From positions 334,145 through 398,144 of the forward strand of contig NZ_WNXX01000001.1 of NCBI RefSeq assembly GCF_009733795.1: 64,000 nt of DNA, written 5' to 3'. Every line of letters begins with the position of its first letter. Positions within the stretch are counted from its first letter, which is position 1. Positions 50,669 to 59,389 of this stretch are shown here, piece after piece. The translations under genes and the position numbers were made by a program. Origin of the DNA: Actinotalea caeni (GTDB lineage: Bacteria > Actinomycetota > Actinomycetes > Actinomycetales > Beutenbergiaceae). The notes beneath the pieces are model-generated. The model worked only from the letters and a program-made list of their open reading frames with translations, was not told where the DNA came from and made no database searches.

Positions 50669-50872
50669 TCAGAGCGGACGGACGCTCTCCGCCTGCGGGC
50701 CCTTGGGGCCCTGGGTGATCTCGAACTCGACGCGCTGCGCCTCGTCCAGCGAACGGTAGCCATCGGCCTGGATCGCCGAGAAGTGGACGAAGACGTCGTC
50801 GCCGCCGCCGTCCTGGGCGATGAACCCGTAGCCCTTCTCAGCGTTGAACCACTTGACGGTTCCCTGTGCCAT
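50669..50872 (-). CDS. Cold shock protein (CspA family)
   Basis: A 67-residue single-stranded nucleic acid chaperone. RNP1 is KGYGFI (13-18) and RNP2 VFVHF (27-31), within the five-strand cold shock domain starting [13 protein letters not shown] at 50872 with GGAAGGA 12 bases upstream. The mRNA leader may be long, since no gene lies between 50873 and 51065. Confidence 0.97.
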   Translation of the reverse strand: MAQGTVKWFNAEKGYGFIAQDGGGDDVFVHFSAIQADGYRSLDEAQRVEFEITQGPKGPQAESVRPL

Positions 50873-51065
50873 CTGTTGCGTGTCCTTCCGGGACTTCCAT
50901 GAGCCGACCTCGGGTAGACCGGCTCGTTGTGCCGCAATGCCTCACCCACGTCGTGCTCTGGGTCATGCCCCGGAAAAACGTAGAGAAAACCTGCAACGTC
51001 GGCAGTCTTGCACGGGCCCCGCGCGGGCGCCACAGAGTAGCGCTCGCATTTCGTTCGGCGGTCGC
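50873..51065 (-). other. Intergenic region, probable leader of the cold shock gene
   Basis: No coding sequence is seen. It contains a less GC-rich stretch (about 50975-50995) and probably the promoter and untranslated leader of the cold shock gene, but no clear -35/-10 pair can be assigned. Confidence 0.4.
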
Positions 51066-51995
51066 TCAGCCGTCGGCGCCCGGCTCCTCGGCGGTGCCGT
51101 CCTTGCCGGCGAGGAACGCCTCCACCTGGGCCGCGAGCTCGTCGGCGCTCGGCAGCTCCTCGGTCTGCGCGAGCAGCGGCGCGCGGCCGCGGCTGGCGGC
51201 GTCCTCGGCGAAGCTGTCGAACTGCGTCTCGAGCGCGCGCACGACCGCGAGCACCTCCTCGGAGCCCTCGATCTGCCGCTCGATCTCGGCGAGCACGCGG
51301 GCACCCTCGGCCTCGAGGTCGCCCACCGGCAGGCTCAGGCCGGTCGCGCGGGAGACCTGCCGGATCAGCTCGGCGGCGGACTGCGGGTACTCGGTCTGCG
51401 CCAGGTAGTGCGGCACGTTCGCCGCGAAGCCCAGCGCGTCGCGCCCCTCCTCGCCCAGGCGCAGCTCGAGCAGGGCGGCGGCCGACCCCGGAACCTTGAG
51501 CGAGCCGAAGAAGCTCGGGTGGTCGGGGATCAGGTCCGCACGGGTGGCGTGCGCCGTCACGGTCGCGGGCCGCGTGTGCGGCACGCCCATCGGGATGCCG
51601 TGCACGCCGACGGTCGCGGTGACGCCGAAGTCGTCGATGATCTGCCGCACGGCGGCGACGAACGCCTCCCAGTGCAGGTCGGGCTCGAGCCCGTGGAGCA
51701 GCAGCAGCGGCACGCCCTCGTCGTCGCGGAGCAGGTCGACGACCAGGCTCGGCGCCTCGTAGTCGACCCACGAGCCGCCGTCGAAGGTCATGACGGGCCG
51801 ACGCGAGCGGTAGTCGATGAGCTGGTCGACGTCGAACGTCGCCACGCGCTCGCTCGGCAGCTTGGCGGTCAGGTGCTCGGCGACGAGCCGGCCCGCGTGG
51901 CCCGCGTCGACCGATCCCGACAGGGCGTGCACGAGCACCGCCGCACGGCGCCCCTGGGCGCCTGTGGTGGTGTAGAGCTCAGCTGGGTTGCGCAC
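51066..51995 (-). CDS. PAC2-family protein
   Basis: A 309-residue protein of the PAC2 (proteasome assembly chaperone 2-like) family, common in actinobacteria and of unknown function. Typical pieces are VRNPAELYTTTG, FDVDQLIDYRSRRPVMTFDG, LLLLHGLEPDLHWEAFVAAV and HGIPMGVPHTRP. The GTG at 51995 is used because GAGGAGG lies just upstream. It is divergent from the HelD-like gene. Confidence 0.9.
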   Translation of the reverse strand: MRNPAELYTTTGAQGRRAAVLVHALSGSVDAGHAGRLVAEHLTAKLPSERVATFDVDQLIDYRSRRPVMTFDGGSWVDYEAPSLVVDLLRDDEGVPLLLLHGLEPDLHWEAFVAAVRQIIDDFGVTATVGVHGIPMGVPHTRPATVTAHATRADLIPDHPSFFGSLKVPGSAAALLELRLGEEGRDALGFAANVPHYLAQTEYPQSAAELIRQVSRATGLSLPVGDLEAEGARVLAEIERQIEGSEEVLAVVRALETQFDSFAEDAASRGRAPLLAQTEELPSADELAAQVEAFLAGKDGTAEEPGADG

Positions 51996-52039
51996 CTCAT
52001 CCTCCTCGCCTACGCAACACGACTCAGCACGATCGCATT

Positions 52040-52073
52040 CCCGCGCGAGGCCGCCGGCGCCCGCGCGAGGCCG
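52040..52073 (+). repeat. Two 14-bp direct repeats upstream of the HelD-like gene
   Basis: CCCGCGCGAGGCCG at 52040-52053 and 52060-52073, 20 bases apart (about two helical turns), ending just before the expected -35 region. Could be an activator or repressor site. Confidence 0.5.
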
Positions 52074-52101
52074 TCCGCACCCTCGCCCGTCCGCGGGGTG
52101 G

Positions 52102-52107
52102 ATAATG
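52102..52107 (+). promoter_or_regulatory. Possible -10 element of the HelD-like gene
   Basis: GATAAT, one mismatch from TATAAT, about 60 bases before the GTG at 52167. No convincing -35 is seen. Confidence 0.4.
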
Positions 52108-52166
52108 GACGGCCGCCCGTGCAGCCGCCGACCCGACAGAACCCGACCGAGGGGGACCGCTCCATC

Positions 52167-54398
52167 GTGCCTGATGACGTGCCTGACGACCAGGAGGCCA
52201 CGTCCGCGCTCGAGCGCGCCCTCGCGCACGAGCAGCGCTACGTCGACACGGTCTACCACCGCATCGACGAGCTGCGCGACGACGCCCGCCGGCGGCTGCG
52301 GTCGGTGCAGCGCGCCGGCGCCTCCGGGACGCACCAGAACCGGTCGGAGCGCGACGCGTTCGCGACGCTGTACGCCGACCGCCTCGCGCAGCTCGACGCG
52401 GTCGAGGAGCGCCTCGTGTTCGGCCGTCTCGACCTCGACGACGGCGCCCGGCGCTACGTCGGTCGCATCGGCGTCTCCGACGCCGAGCAGGTGCCGCTGC
52501 TGACCGACTGGCGCGCGCCCGCGGCGCGGCCGTTCTACCAGGCGACCGCCGCCTCCCCCGAGGGCGTCGTGCTGCGACGGCACCTGCAGACCCGCGGCCG
52601 TCGGGTGATCTCGGTCGAGGACGACCTCCTCGACGCCGACGGTCTCGACGACGCCACGCCGCTCGCGGGCGAGGGCGCGCTCATGTCCGCGCTGCTCGCG
52701 CACCGCACCGGGCGGATGGGCGACATCGTCGCCACCATCCAGGCCGAGCAGGACGCCGTCATCCGCTCCGAGGCCGACGGCATCCTCGTCGTGCAGGGCG
52801 GGCCGGGCACCGGCAAGACCGCGGTCGCGCTGCACCGCGCCGCCTACCTGCTCTACGCCAACCGCGAGGTGCTCGAGCGCTCGGGCGTGCTGCTCATCGG
52901 GCCGAGCCGCGTGTTCCTGCGCTACATCGAGGCCGTGCTGCCCTCGCTGGGCGAGACCGGCGTCGTGTCGCTCACCCTCGCCGACCTCGTGCCCGGCGTC
53001 TCCGCGACCGGCAGCGAGCCGGACGAGGTCGCCGAGATCAAGGGCCGCGCGGTGTGGTCACGCATCATCGCCCGCGCCGTGCGCGCCAAGGAGCGGGTGC
53101 TGCCGGCGCGCGACCTCAAGGTCGGGTCGCACACCGTGCGGCTGCTGCCCAGCGACGTCCGCGAGGGCCACGCGCGTGCGCGCCGCGCCCACCGCACCCA
53201 CAACGAGGGCCGCGTGACGTTCGTGCGGCACATGCTCACCGTGCTCGCCAGGCAGTACGCGGAGGCGCTCGGCGGGGTCGACCCCGACGAGCGCGCCGAC
53301 CTCGTCGAGGAGCTGCGGACCGCGCGCGACGTGCGGGTCGCCCTCAACCTGTGCTGGATGCCGCTGACGGCGACCGGCCTGGTGACCGAGCTCTTCGCCA
53401 AGCCGCACCGGCTCGCCGAGGCCGCTCGCGGCGACCTCACACCTGCCGACCTGAGGCTGCTCGAGCGCCCGGCCGACGCACCGCTGACGCCGGCCGACGT
53501 GCTGCTGGTCGACGAGGCCGCCGAGCTGATCGGCCCCGAGGACGCCGCCGAGCGCAGCCGCGCCCGCCAGGAGGCCGAGGCGCAGCGGCGCTCGGAGCTC
53601 GAGTACGCCCAGCAGGTGCTCGGCGAAGGACTGGGCGGCGGTCTGGTCACCGCCGAGCAGCTGGCGGCCCGGTTCGCCGAGTCCGGCCCGCACCTGACGA
53701 CCGCCGAGCGCGCGCTCGCCGACCGCGGCTGGACCTACGGGCACGTCGTCGTCGACGAGGCGCAGGAGCTGTCCGAGATGGCGTGGCGGGCGCTGCTGCG
53801 GCGCAACCCGCGCCGCTCGATGACGATCGTCGGCGACGTCGCCCAGACCTCCGCGCGCGCCGGCGTGCGGCGCTGGGAGGACGCGCTCGACGGCCCGCTG
53901 CGCGGCGACTGGCGGCTCGTCGAGCTGACGATCAACTACCGCACCCCGCGCTCGGTCATGGACCTCGCCGTGGCCGTCGCGACGGCGGCCGACCCGGACC
54001 GCCCGCCCTCGCCGGTGCGCTCGGCGCGCGACGAGCCCGACGCCGTCCGGCTGCTGCCGACCGACGACGTCGTCGCGACCGTCCGCGAGGCCGTCGAGCG
54101 CGCGCAGGCCGCGGGCGGCACCGTCGCGGTCGTCACCGCCAGGGCGTCGCGGGCCGAGATGGCGGCGGCGCTGGGCGTCGAGGGCGAGGCCGACCTCACC
54201 GCACCGCTCGTCGTGCTCGACCCCGAGCGGGTGAAGGGCCTGGAGTTCGACCACGTCGTGCTCGTCGAGCCGGCCGCGATCGCCGAGGCCGCGACCGGTG
54301 CGGGCGACCTCTACGTCGCGATGACCCGCCCGACGCGCCACCTCGACGTCGTGCACAGCCGTCCGCTGCCGGCGGGGTTCGAGCAGGCCGAGGGCTGA
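52167..54398 (+). CDS. HelD-like RNA polymerase-associated ATPase (UvrD-type helicase fold)
   Basis: A 743-residue SF1-type ATPase of the HelD/HelR group, which removes or recycles stalled RNA polymerase and can protect it from rifampicin. The N-terminal coiled-coil arm is HEQRYVDTVYHRIDELRDDA; Walker A is QGGPGTGKTAVALHR (about 211); Walker B VVVDEAQELSEMAWRALLRR; C-terminal motifs are NYRTPRSVMDL and VKGLEFDHVVLVEP with YVAMTRPTRHL. GAGGGGGA upstream of the GTG at 52167 supports the start; GTG at 52179 is possible. Confidence 0.9.
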   Translation: MPDDVPDDQEATSALERALAHEQRYVDTVYHRIDELRDDARRRLRSVQRAGASGTHQNRSERDAFATLYADRLAQLDAVEERLVFGRLDLDDGARRYVGRIGVSDAEQVPLLTDWRAPAARPFYQATAASPEGVVLRRHLQTRGRRVISVEDDLLDADGLDDATPLAGEGALMSALLAHRTGRMGDIVATIQAEQDAVIRSEADGILVVQGGPGTGKTAVALHRAAYLLYANREVLERSGVLLIGPSRVFLRYIEAVLPSLGETGVVSLTLADLVPGVSATGSEPDEVAEIKGRAVWSRIIARAVRAKERVLPARDLKVGSHTVRLLPSDVREGHARARRAHRTHNEGRVTFVRHMLTVLARQYAEALGGVDPDERADLVEELRTARDVRVALNLCWMPLTATGLVTELFAKPHRLAEAARGDLTPADLRLLERPADAPLTPADVLLVDEAAELIGPEDAAERSRARQEAEAQRRSELEYAQQVLGEGLGGGLVTAEQLAARFAESGPHLTTAERALADRGWTYGHVVVDEAQELSEMAWRALLRRNPRRSMTIVGDVAQTSARAGVRRWEDALDGPLRGDWRLVELTINYRTPRSVMDLAVAVATAADPDRPPSPVRSARDEPDAVRLLPTDDVVATVREAVERAQAAGGTVAVVTARASRAEMAAALGVEGEADLTAPLVVLDPERVKGLEFDHVVLVEPAAIAEAATGAGDLYVAMTRPTRHLDVVHSRPLPAGFEQAEG

Positions 54399-54493
54399 TC
54401 GGGCGCGCACCGTCCGGCACGAGGGGCGTGACGTGCGTCCCACTGTGTGGTCCAGGGGCGTCGGTCGGCTCGGGCGCCTGAGACGATGGACGT

Positions 54494-55708
54494 GTGAAGG
54501 CCCTGCTGCTGGAGAACGTGCACGCACTCGCCCGCGAGACGCTCGAGAAGGCCGGAGTCGAGGTGACGACGCTGCGCGGCGCCCTCGACGAGGACGAGCT
54601 GATCAGCGCCCTCGACGGCGTCGAGCTGCTGGGGATCCGCTCCAAGACGCAGGTCACGGCGCACGTCATCGACAACGCCCCGTCGCTGCTCGCGATCGGC
54701 GCCTTCTGCATCGGCACCAACCAGATCGACCTGCGGCACGCGGCCCAGGCCGGGGTCGCGGCGTTCAACGCGCCGTTCTCCAACACCCGCTCGGTCGTCG
54801 AGCTCGCGCTCGCCGAGATCATCGCCCTGACCCGCCGGCTCACCGAGAAGGACAAGGCGCTGCACGACGGCGTCTGGGACAAGTCGGCCACCGGCGCGCA
54901 CGAGGTGCGCGGCCGCACGCTGGGCATCGTCGGCTACGGCAACATCGGCACCCAGCTGTCGGTCGTCGCCGAGGCGCTCGGTCTGCGCGTCGTGTTCTAC
55001 GACACCGCCGAGAAGCTCGCGCTCGGCAACGCGGTGCGGATGTCGTCGCTCGACGAGCTGCTCGAGGTCGCCGACATCGTCACGCTGCACGTCGACGGGC
55101 GCCCCGGCAACGCCGGCATGTTCGGCGCCGAGCAGTTCGCGCGCATGCGGCCGGGGTCGGTGTTCCTCAACCTCTCGCGCGGCTTCCTCGTCGACTACGG
55201 GGCGCTGCGCGAGCGGGTGCTGTCGGGCCACATCGTCGGGGCCGCCGTCGACGTCTTCCCTGAGGAGCCCAAGAACGCGGGCGACGCCTTCGACTCCGAG
55301 CTGCGCCACCTGCCCAACGTCATCCTCACGCCGCACATCGGCGGCTCGACCGAGGAGGCCCAGCAGGACATCGGGCTGTTCGTGTCGGCCAAGCTGCGCG
55401 ACTACGTCGACTACGGCACGACCAGCCTCTCGGTCAACGTGCCCTCGCTGATCCTCGACCGGCCGCGCGAGGGCGGGCACCGCATCGCCCACCTGCACCG
55501 CAACGTGCCGGGCGTGCTCGCCGGGGTCAACCAGGCGCTGTCGAAGGTCGGCGTCAACGTCGAGTCGCAGGTGCTGGGCACGTGGGGCGACATCGGCTAC
55601 GTGGCCACCGACGTCGACGCGCCGGTGCCCGCGGAGGCGGTCGCCGAGCTCGAGGCGATGGACCCGACGATCCGGGTCCGGGTGCTCGAGGCGACCGCCT
55701 CGCGCTAG
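54494..55708 (+). CDS. serA: D-3-phosphoglycerate dehydrogenase
   Basis: First step of serine synthesis. The 404-residue enzyme is the short ACT-type (E. coli-like): FCIGTNQIDL in the substrate domain, the NAD site GIVGYGNIGTQ (about 144), catalytic LNLSRGFLVD and LTPHIGGSTEEAQ, and a C-terminal ACT domain (about 330-404) for serine feedback. GTG start at 54494; a possible -10 GACGAT stands six bases upstream. Convergent with the DUF5302 gene. Confidence 0.96.
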   Translation: MKALLLENVHALARETLEKAGVEVTTLRGALDEDELISALDGVELLGIRSKTQVTAHVIDNAPSLLAIGAFCIGTNQIDLRHAAQAGVAAFNAPFSNTRSVVELALAEIIALTRRLTEKDKALHDGVWDKSATGAHEVRGRTLGIVGYGNIGTQLSVVAEALGLRVVFYDTAEKLALGNAVRMSSLDELLEVADIVTLHVDGRPGNAGMFGAEQFARMRPGSVFLNLSRGFLVDYGALRERVLSGHIVGAAVDVFPEEPKNAGDAFDSELRHLPNVILTPHIGGSTEEAQQDIGLFVSAKLRDYVDYGTTSLSVNVPSLILDRPREGGHRIAHLHRNVPGVLAGVNQALSKVGVNVESQVLGTWGDIGYVATDVDAPVPAEAVAELEAMDPTIRVRVLEATASR

Positions 55709-55722
55709 CGGGCGGGCAGCTC

Positions 55723-55908
55723 TCAGCCGCCCGACTTGCGGCGGAACATCCGCCGACCGCCGGCGACCTCCGAGCCGTGCACCTGGCCGGTGTTGCGCCG
55801 GCCCTCCGCGGTGAGGTGCTCCTGCTCCTTCTTGCGCTCCAGCGCCTCGCGCATCTTCGCCTTGGCGTCGGCCAGCGGGTTGTCCTCGGTGCTCTTGTCG
55901 TCGCTCAT
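55723..55908 (-). CDS. DUF5302 small protein
   Basis: A 61-residue hydrophilic protein: MSDDKSTEDNPLADAKAKMR and a Lys/Glu/Arg-rich helix, then GGRRMFRRKSGG. This matches the actinobacterial DUF5302 family, whose function is unknown. The ATG at 55908 gives the usual MSDD start; an ATG three codons earlier exists. Confidence 0.8.
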   Translation of the reverse strand: MSDDKSTEDNPLADAKAKMREALERKKEQEHLTAEGRRNTGQVHGSEVAGGRRMFRRKSGG

Positions 55909-55975
55909 GCGGCTCATCCTTCCCTACCCTCGTCCTGCTCCCAGCCTGCCCGACGGCGTCGGCCCGTACCAGCGG

Positions 55976-56497
55976 TTATCGACCGGCGTGCCGGCCGGTC
56001 ACGTGGCGCAGCGCCTCGGGGAGGAGCTCGGCGAGCGGCCGGACCGAGTCGAGCACGAGCCGGTCGTCGTCCCAGGGCTCGACGACGCGCGCCTGCACCT
56101 GCGACCACGTCGGCTCGGCGAGCTCCGCGTAGCGGCTGCCGCGCTCCTCGAGGCGGGCGCGGTGCAGCATGGGGTCGGAGCACACCACCTCGATCCAGCG
56201 CAGCGCGACACCGTGCTCGCGAGCGAGCCCGCGCCAGGCGTCGCGCGCCGGCGCGACCGCGTTGACGGCGTCGACGACCACCGTGTGACCGGCGTCGAGC
56301 GCGGCGGCGGCCGCGGTGTGCACGACGGCGTAGGCGGCGAGCCCCACCCCGTCGCGCTGCGTCGCGTCGATCCCCGATCGCCACATCGCGGCCTCGGCGG
56401 CGTCGACAGCCAGCACGGGCGCGCGCAGCTCGCGCCCCAGCGCCGCCGCGACAGCACTCTTGCCTGCGCCGGGAAGACCGGCCATCGCGACGAGCAC
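55976..56497 (-). CDS. P-loop kinase-like AAA_33 protein
   Basis: A 173-residue small P-loop protein resembling zeta-toxin/chloramphenicol phosphotransferase-type kinases: Walker A MAGLPGAGKSAVAAALG (5-21), then VVDAVNAVAPARDAWR and WIEVVCSDPMLHRARLEERG with the lid arginines. Substrate unknown. It starts four bases after the stop of the DUF3307-like gene, so it appears to be the third gene of the satD operon. Confidence 0.82.
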   Translation of the reverse strand: MLVAMAGLPGAGKSAVAAALGRELRAPVLAVDAAEAAMWRSGIDATQRDGVGLAAYAVVHTAAAAALDAGHTVVVDAVNAVAPARDAWRGLAREHGVALRWIEVVCSDPMLHRARLEERGSRYAELAEPTWSQVQARVVEPWDDDRLVLDSVRPLAELLPEALRHVTGRHAGR

Positions 56498-56501
56498 GCG
56501 C

Positions 56502-57248
56502 TCAGCCTGCCAGGATCGCGAGCGAGCCGAGCGCGATCATCCAGCTGACGAACGACCCGACGAGGAAGTACTCGGTCAGGCGGTGCACCTGCTCCTGCTC
56601 CTTGCGCGAGCTCAGCTCGGGGAACCGCAGCAGCCCCTTGGCAGCGACGACGATGCTCGCCGCGGTGAGGTTGCCCGCCAGCCCGAGGCCGACGATGAGC
56701 AGCCGCTCCATCGGGCCGAGCAGCCGCCCGCCCTTGAGCTCGTGCGAGGGGTCGCCCGGGTCGGCCGCGGCCTGGGTCGCGGTGCGGGCGGGGTCGACGG
56801 TCCCGGTCGCGGCCAGCGCGAGCCGGACGACGACGTTGCCGGTGCTGGGCTGCAGCAGCAGCACGCCCAGCACGAGCAGCGCACGCTCGACCGGGACGCC
56901 CTGGGCGAGCGGCCACGTCAGCCCGTGCCACCAGCCGTCGAGCGGGCCGGCCGCGGGTGCGACCAGGCCCGAGGTGACCAGCGCCAGCAGGACGCCGCCA
57001 CCGAGCACGAGCAGCGGCGGCCACGCCCGGCCGCCGTCGAAGGCCCGGGCCACGGTGCGGCTCCACAGCACGACCAGGGCCGCGACCACGAGCAGCGCGA
57101 GCAGCCGCAGCCCGGTCTGGCCGGCGAGCAGCCCGAGCACGAGCGCGACGCCCGCGCCGAGCACGGGCGGCAGCCACCGCGGCGCCCGCTGCCGGTTGGC
57201 GAGGTCGACGACGCCGCAGCCCACCAGGAGCAGGGCCAGCCAGGTCAT
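56502..57248 (-). CDS. DUF3307-like membrane protein
   Basis: A 248-residue protein with about seven membrane helices. The C-terminal part, PMERLLIVGLGLAGNLTAAS then AAKGLLRFPEL and LTEYFLVGSFVSW, follows the DUF3307 pattern. DUF3307 genes often adjoin satD. The ATG at 57248 overlaps the satD stop as ATGA. Function unknown; a transport or envelope role is only a guess. Confidence 0.72.
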   Translation of the reverse strand: MTWLALLLVGCGVVDLANRQRAPRWLPPVLGAGVALVLGLLAGQTGLRLLALLVVAALVVLWSRTVARAFDGGRAWPPLLVLGGGVLLALVTSGLVAPAAGPLDGWWHGLTWPLAQGVPVERALLVLGVLLLQPSTGNVVVRLALAATGTVDPARTATQAAADPGDPSHELKGGRLLGPMERLLIVGLGLAGNLTAASIVVAAKGLLRFPELSSRKEQEQVHRLTEYFLVGSFVSWMIALGSLAILAG

Positions 57249-57886
57249 GCGACCTCCCGCAGCATCTCGTCGGCCGCGACGATGACCGCGAGCCCGTCGT
57301 TGCGCACCCGCTGCGACACCGCCGACGGCGAGATCCCCTCGTCCTCGGCCAGCTCGACCTGGGTGCGGCCCGCGAGCAGGCCGCGCAGCAGCCGCAGGGC
57401 ACGCTCGTCGCCCTGCGCCAGCAGCTGGTCGCGGCACAGCAGCGCGGCGTTGACGGCGCCGGCGTCCGGGCCGTCGCTGCCGGGAGCGCGCTCGTACCGG
57501 GTCCGCACCGCGCGCGTGGCCGCCCGGCGGCTCTCGCTCTCGGCGGTCTCGATCGCCGCCCGCGCCGCCCACCAGGCGGGCCCGTCCTCGACGCGCGGCT
57601 CCTCCTCGAGCACGCGCGCCTCGCCCCACCCGATCCCGTGCCGCAGGTCGCCGAGCGGCAGCAGCTGCAGCCGCAGCCACAGCGCCGCGTGCAGCGCCTG
57701 GCCGACGGTGTCGAAGGCGCCCTGGTACTCGTCGCCGACCGTGATGCGCAGCGGCGTGCGCGGCTGCAGCTCGGCGTTGGCGCGCTCGATGGCCTCGCGG
57801 AACCGCGCGTGCAGCGCGGCGCGGTCCTTCGTGCGGCGCGAGTCGACGAGGTCCCCGAGGACAGCCGCACACATCATTCCAGCCAT
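57245..57886 (-). CDS. SatD-family protein with C-terminal helix-turn-helix
   Basis: A 213-residue protein: the N terminus MCAAVLGDLVDSRRTKDRAA and ITVGDEYQGAF match SatD, and the C-terminal 60 residues form a probable HTH (TQVELAEDEGISPSAVSQRV). SatD function is not known; the HTH suggests a regulatory role. The promoter just upstream is unusually AT-rich and predicts a leaderless mRNA starting at the ATG (57886). Confidence 0.82.
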   Translation of the reverse strand: MAGMMCAAVLGDLVDSRRTKDRAALHARFREAIERANAELQPRTPLRITVGDEYQGAFDTVGQALHAALWLRLQLLPLGDLRHGIGWGEARVLEEEPRVEDGPAWWAARAAIETAESESRRAATRAVRTRYERAPGSDGPDAGAVNAALLCRDQLLAQGDERALRLLRGLLAGRTQVELAEDEGISPSAVSQRVRNDGLAVIVAADEMLREVA

Positions 57887-57923
57887 ATGAAGATCATAAC
57901 TTCTTCTTGTAGGAATGAAGCAA
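57887..57923 (-). promoter_or_regulatory. AT-rich leaderless promoter of satD with CTTCAT repeats
   Basis: Minus strand: -35-like TTGCTT (57918-57923), 19-base spacer, -10 TATGAT (57893-57898), then six bases to the ATG. CTTCAT occurs at 57887-57892 and 57915-57920, flanking the -10, and could be an operator for the SatD HTH. This is the most AT-rich spot in the window. Confidence 0.6.
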
Positions 57924-57933
57924 GATACTGAAA

Positions 57934-57975
57934 GCCGTCGACAGCGCCGGCTTCCCCTCCGGCGCCGCCGACGGC
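57934..57975 (-). terminator. Intrinsic terminator after nrdR
   Basis: GCCGTCG and GCGCCGG (57934-57950) pair with CCGGCGC and CGACGGC (57959-57975), two 7-bp stems separated by a 3x3 internal loop. On the minus strand it is followed by TTTCAGTATCTTG. It isolates nrdR from satD. Confidence 0.7.
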
Positions 57976-57982
57976 AGCCCTG

Positions 57983-58483
57983 TCAGCCTACGACCCCGTC
58001 CGGCTCCTCGTCCTGGGCTTCGTCGGCCGTGCGGCGGTCGCGGTCGTGTCGCAGCGCCGTGATCGCGGCCTCGAAGTCCTCCAGCGAGGTGAACCCCCGG
58101 TACACGCTCGCAAAGCGGAGGTAGGCGATCTCGTTGAGCTCCTGCAGCGGGCCGAGGATCGCCAGGCCCACCTCGTGCGCGTCGACCTCCGCGGCACCGG
58201 TGCTGCGGATCGACTCCTCGACCTGCTGGGCCAGCCGCGCGATGTCGTCGTCACCGACGGGCAGGCCCTGGCTCGCCTTGCGGACGCCCGCGGCGATCTT
58301 GTCGCGGCTGAACGGCTCCGCGGCGCCCGATCTCTTGACGACGACGAGGCTGGTCGTCTCCAGCGTCGTGAAGCGACGGCCGCACTCCGGGCAGTGGCGA
58401 CGACGGCGGATCGACGCCCCGTCGTCGGCCGTCCGGGTCTCGACCACGCGCGAGTCGGGATGACGGCAGAACGGGCAGTGCAC
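57983..58483 (-). CDS. nrdR: Transcriptional repressor NrdR
   Basis: Represses ribonucleotide reductase genes in response to ATP/dATP. The 166-residue protein has the zinc ribbon C3-x2-C6 and C31-x2-C34 ([14 protein letters not shown]) and an ATP-cone domain (about 49-139). The C-terminal tail is acidic. GTG at 58483, with GAGGGGAG upstream. It may regulate itself through the boxes at 58555-58595. Confidence 0.96.
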   Translation of the reverse strand: MHCPFCRHPDSRVVETRTADDGASIRRRRHCPECGRRFTTLETTSLVVVKRSGAAEPFSRDKIAAGVRKASQGLPVGDDDIARLAQQVEESIRSTGAAEVDAHEVGLAILGPLQELNEIAYLRFASVYRGFTSLEDFEAAITALRHDRDRRTADEAQDEEPDGVVG

Positions 58484-58554
58484 GCACCGGCTCCCCTCGC
58501 CACGGCCGTCCGTCGCGCCGGTGCGGCCGTAGCCGCGCCGAGCCCGAGCAGACG

Positions 58555-58595
58555 CTACATCTGTCAGATCACACCACTGTAAGTACTAGATGTAG
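58555..58595 (-). promoter_or_regulatory. Probable NrdR box pair
   Basis: CTACATCT (58555-58562) and its exact complement AGATGTAG (58588-58595), centres 33 bases apart, about three helical turns. NrdR boxes typically come in such pairs; this pair stands just upstream of nrdR. Confidence 0.55.
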
Positions 58596-58653
58596 GAATC
58601 TAGGTGGCCGGGCGAGGGCAGCGCAACCCGAGCCCACCGGCGGCACCCGCGCC

Positions 58654-59145
58654 TCAGTCGCGCGCGGGGACCACCAGCTCCGAGCCGGCCACGATCGTCG
58701 AGCCCTCGAGGTCGTTGAGGCGGGCGATCTGGGCGACGACGTCGCGCACGTCCGCACCGGGCTCGGCGACCTGGCTCGCGATGCCCCACAGGGTCTCGCC
58801 GGCAGGGACCGTGATCGTCTCCACCTCCGCGGGCGTCGCGTCCGAGGAGACCACGGCCCCGAGCACCGATCCCACCACCCCAGCCGCGACGACCAGCAGC
58901 GTCGCGAGCACGCGCCGACCGCGGACGGTGAGCCGCAGCGGCGCCTCCGCCTCGGCGACGCGCGCCGGCTGCCGGGCAGGGACCGGACGGGCCGCCGGTC
59001 GACCGACCGGCTGCGCCTGCACCGGGAACGGGATGACGTCGGCCAGCGGCGCCTCCTGCGGAGCGGGGACGAGCGCGAGGTGGCGCCGGCGCGGCAGCGG
59101 TGCGACCGAGCCGGAGAACGGTGCGGGGTGGGCCAGAGCGCTCAT
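58654..59145 (-). CDS. LysM-domain protein, YneA/Rv2719c-type SOS division inhibitor
   Basis: A 163-residue protein with a basic, Pro-rich cytosolic N-terminal region, one membrane helix (about 77-100) and an extracytoplasmic LysM domain ([20 protein letters not shown] to the end). Divergence from lexA, as with yneA in Bacillus and Rv2719c in Mycobacterium, argues for a role as damage-induced division suppressor or wall hydrolase. GAGGAG before the ATG at 59145. Three SOS-like boxes lie at its promoter. Confidence 0.85.
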   Translation of the reverse strand: MSALAHPAPFSGSVAPLPRRRHLALVPAPQEAPLADVIPFPVQAQPVGRPAARPVPARQPARVAEAEAPLRLTVRGRRVLATLLVVAAGVVGSVLGAVVSSDATPAEVETITVPAGETLWGIASQVAEPGADVRDVVAQIARLNDLEGSTIVAGSELVVPARD

Positions 59146-59216
59146 CGGTACTCCTCGAGGGGGAAGGGCGGGAGCCGGTGCGACGGCCGCCCGGCGAGCC
59201 TCGGGCCGCCGATCGG

Positions 59217-59276
59217 TCGTACGCACGTTCGTCGTACGCGTGTTCGACACTAGCACGCATGTTCGGAGCGTGTCGA
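59217..59276 (-). promoter_or_regulatory. LysM gene promoter with three SOS-like boxes
   Basis: Boxes against TCGAAC-N4-GTTCGA: A TCGTACGCACGTTCGT (59217-59232, 10/12), B TCGTACGCGTGTTCGA (59232-59247, 11/12), C TAGCACGCATGTTCGG (59251-59266, 9/12). Minus-strand -10 TAGTGT (59247-59252) and -35 TCGACA (59271-59276, spacer 18) lie among them. Confidence 0.7.
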
Positions 59277-59389
59277 GATCGACGCCGCCGGGCGTCGCCG
59301 CCGTCGTCGCCGCGGGGCGCGCAGCGGACGGCGCCGCCCCGACGTGCGCGGCGCGGCAGGGCGCGCCCGCGCCGCCGCCGACACGCGGG

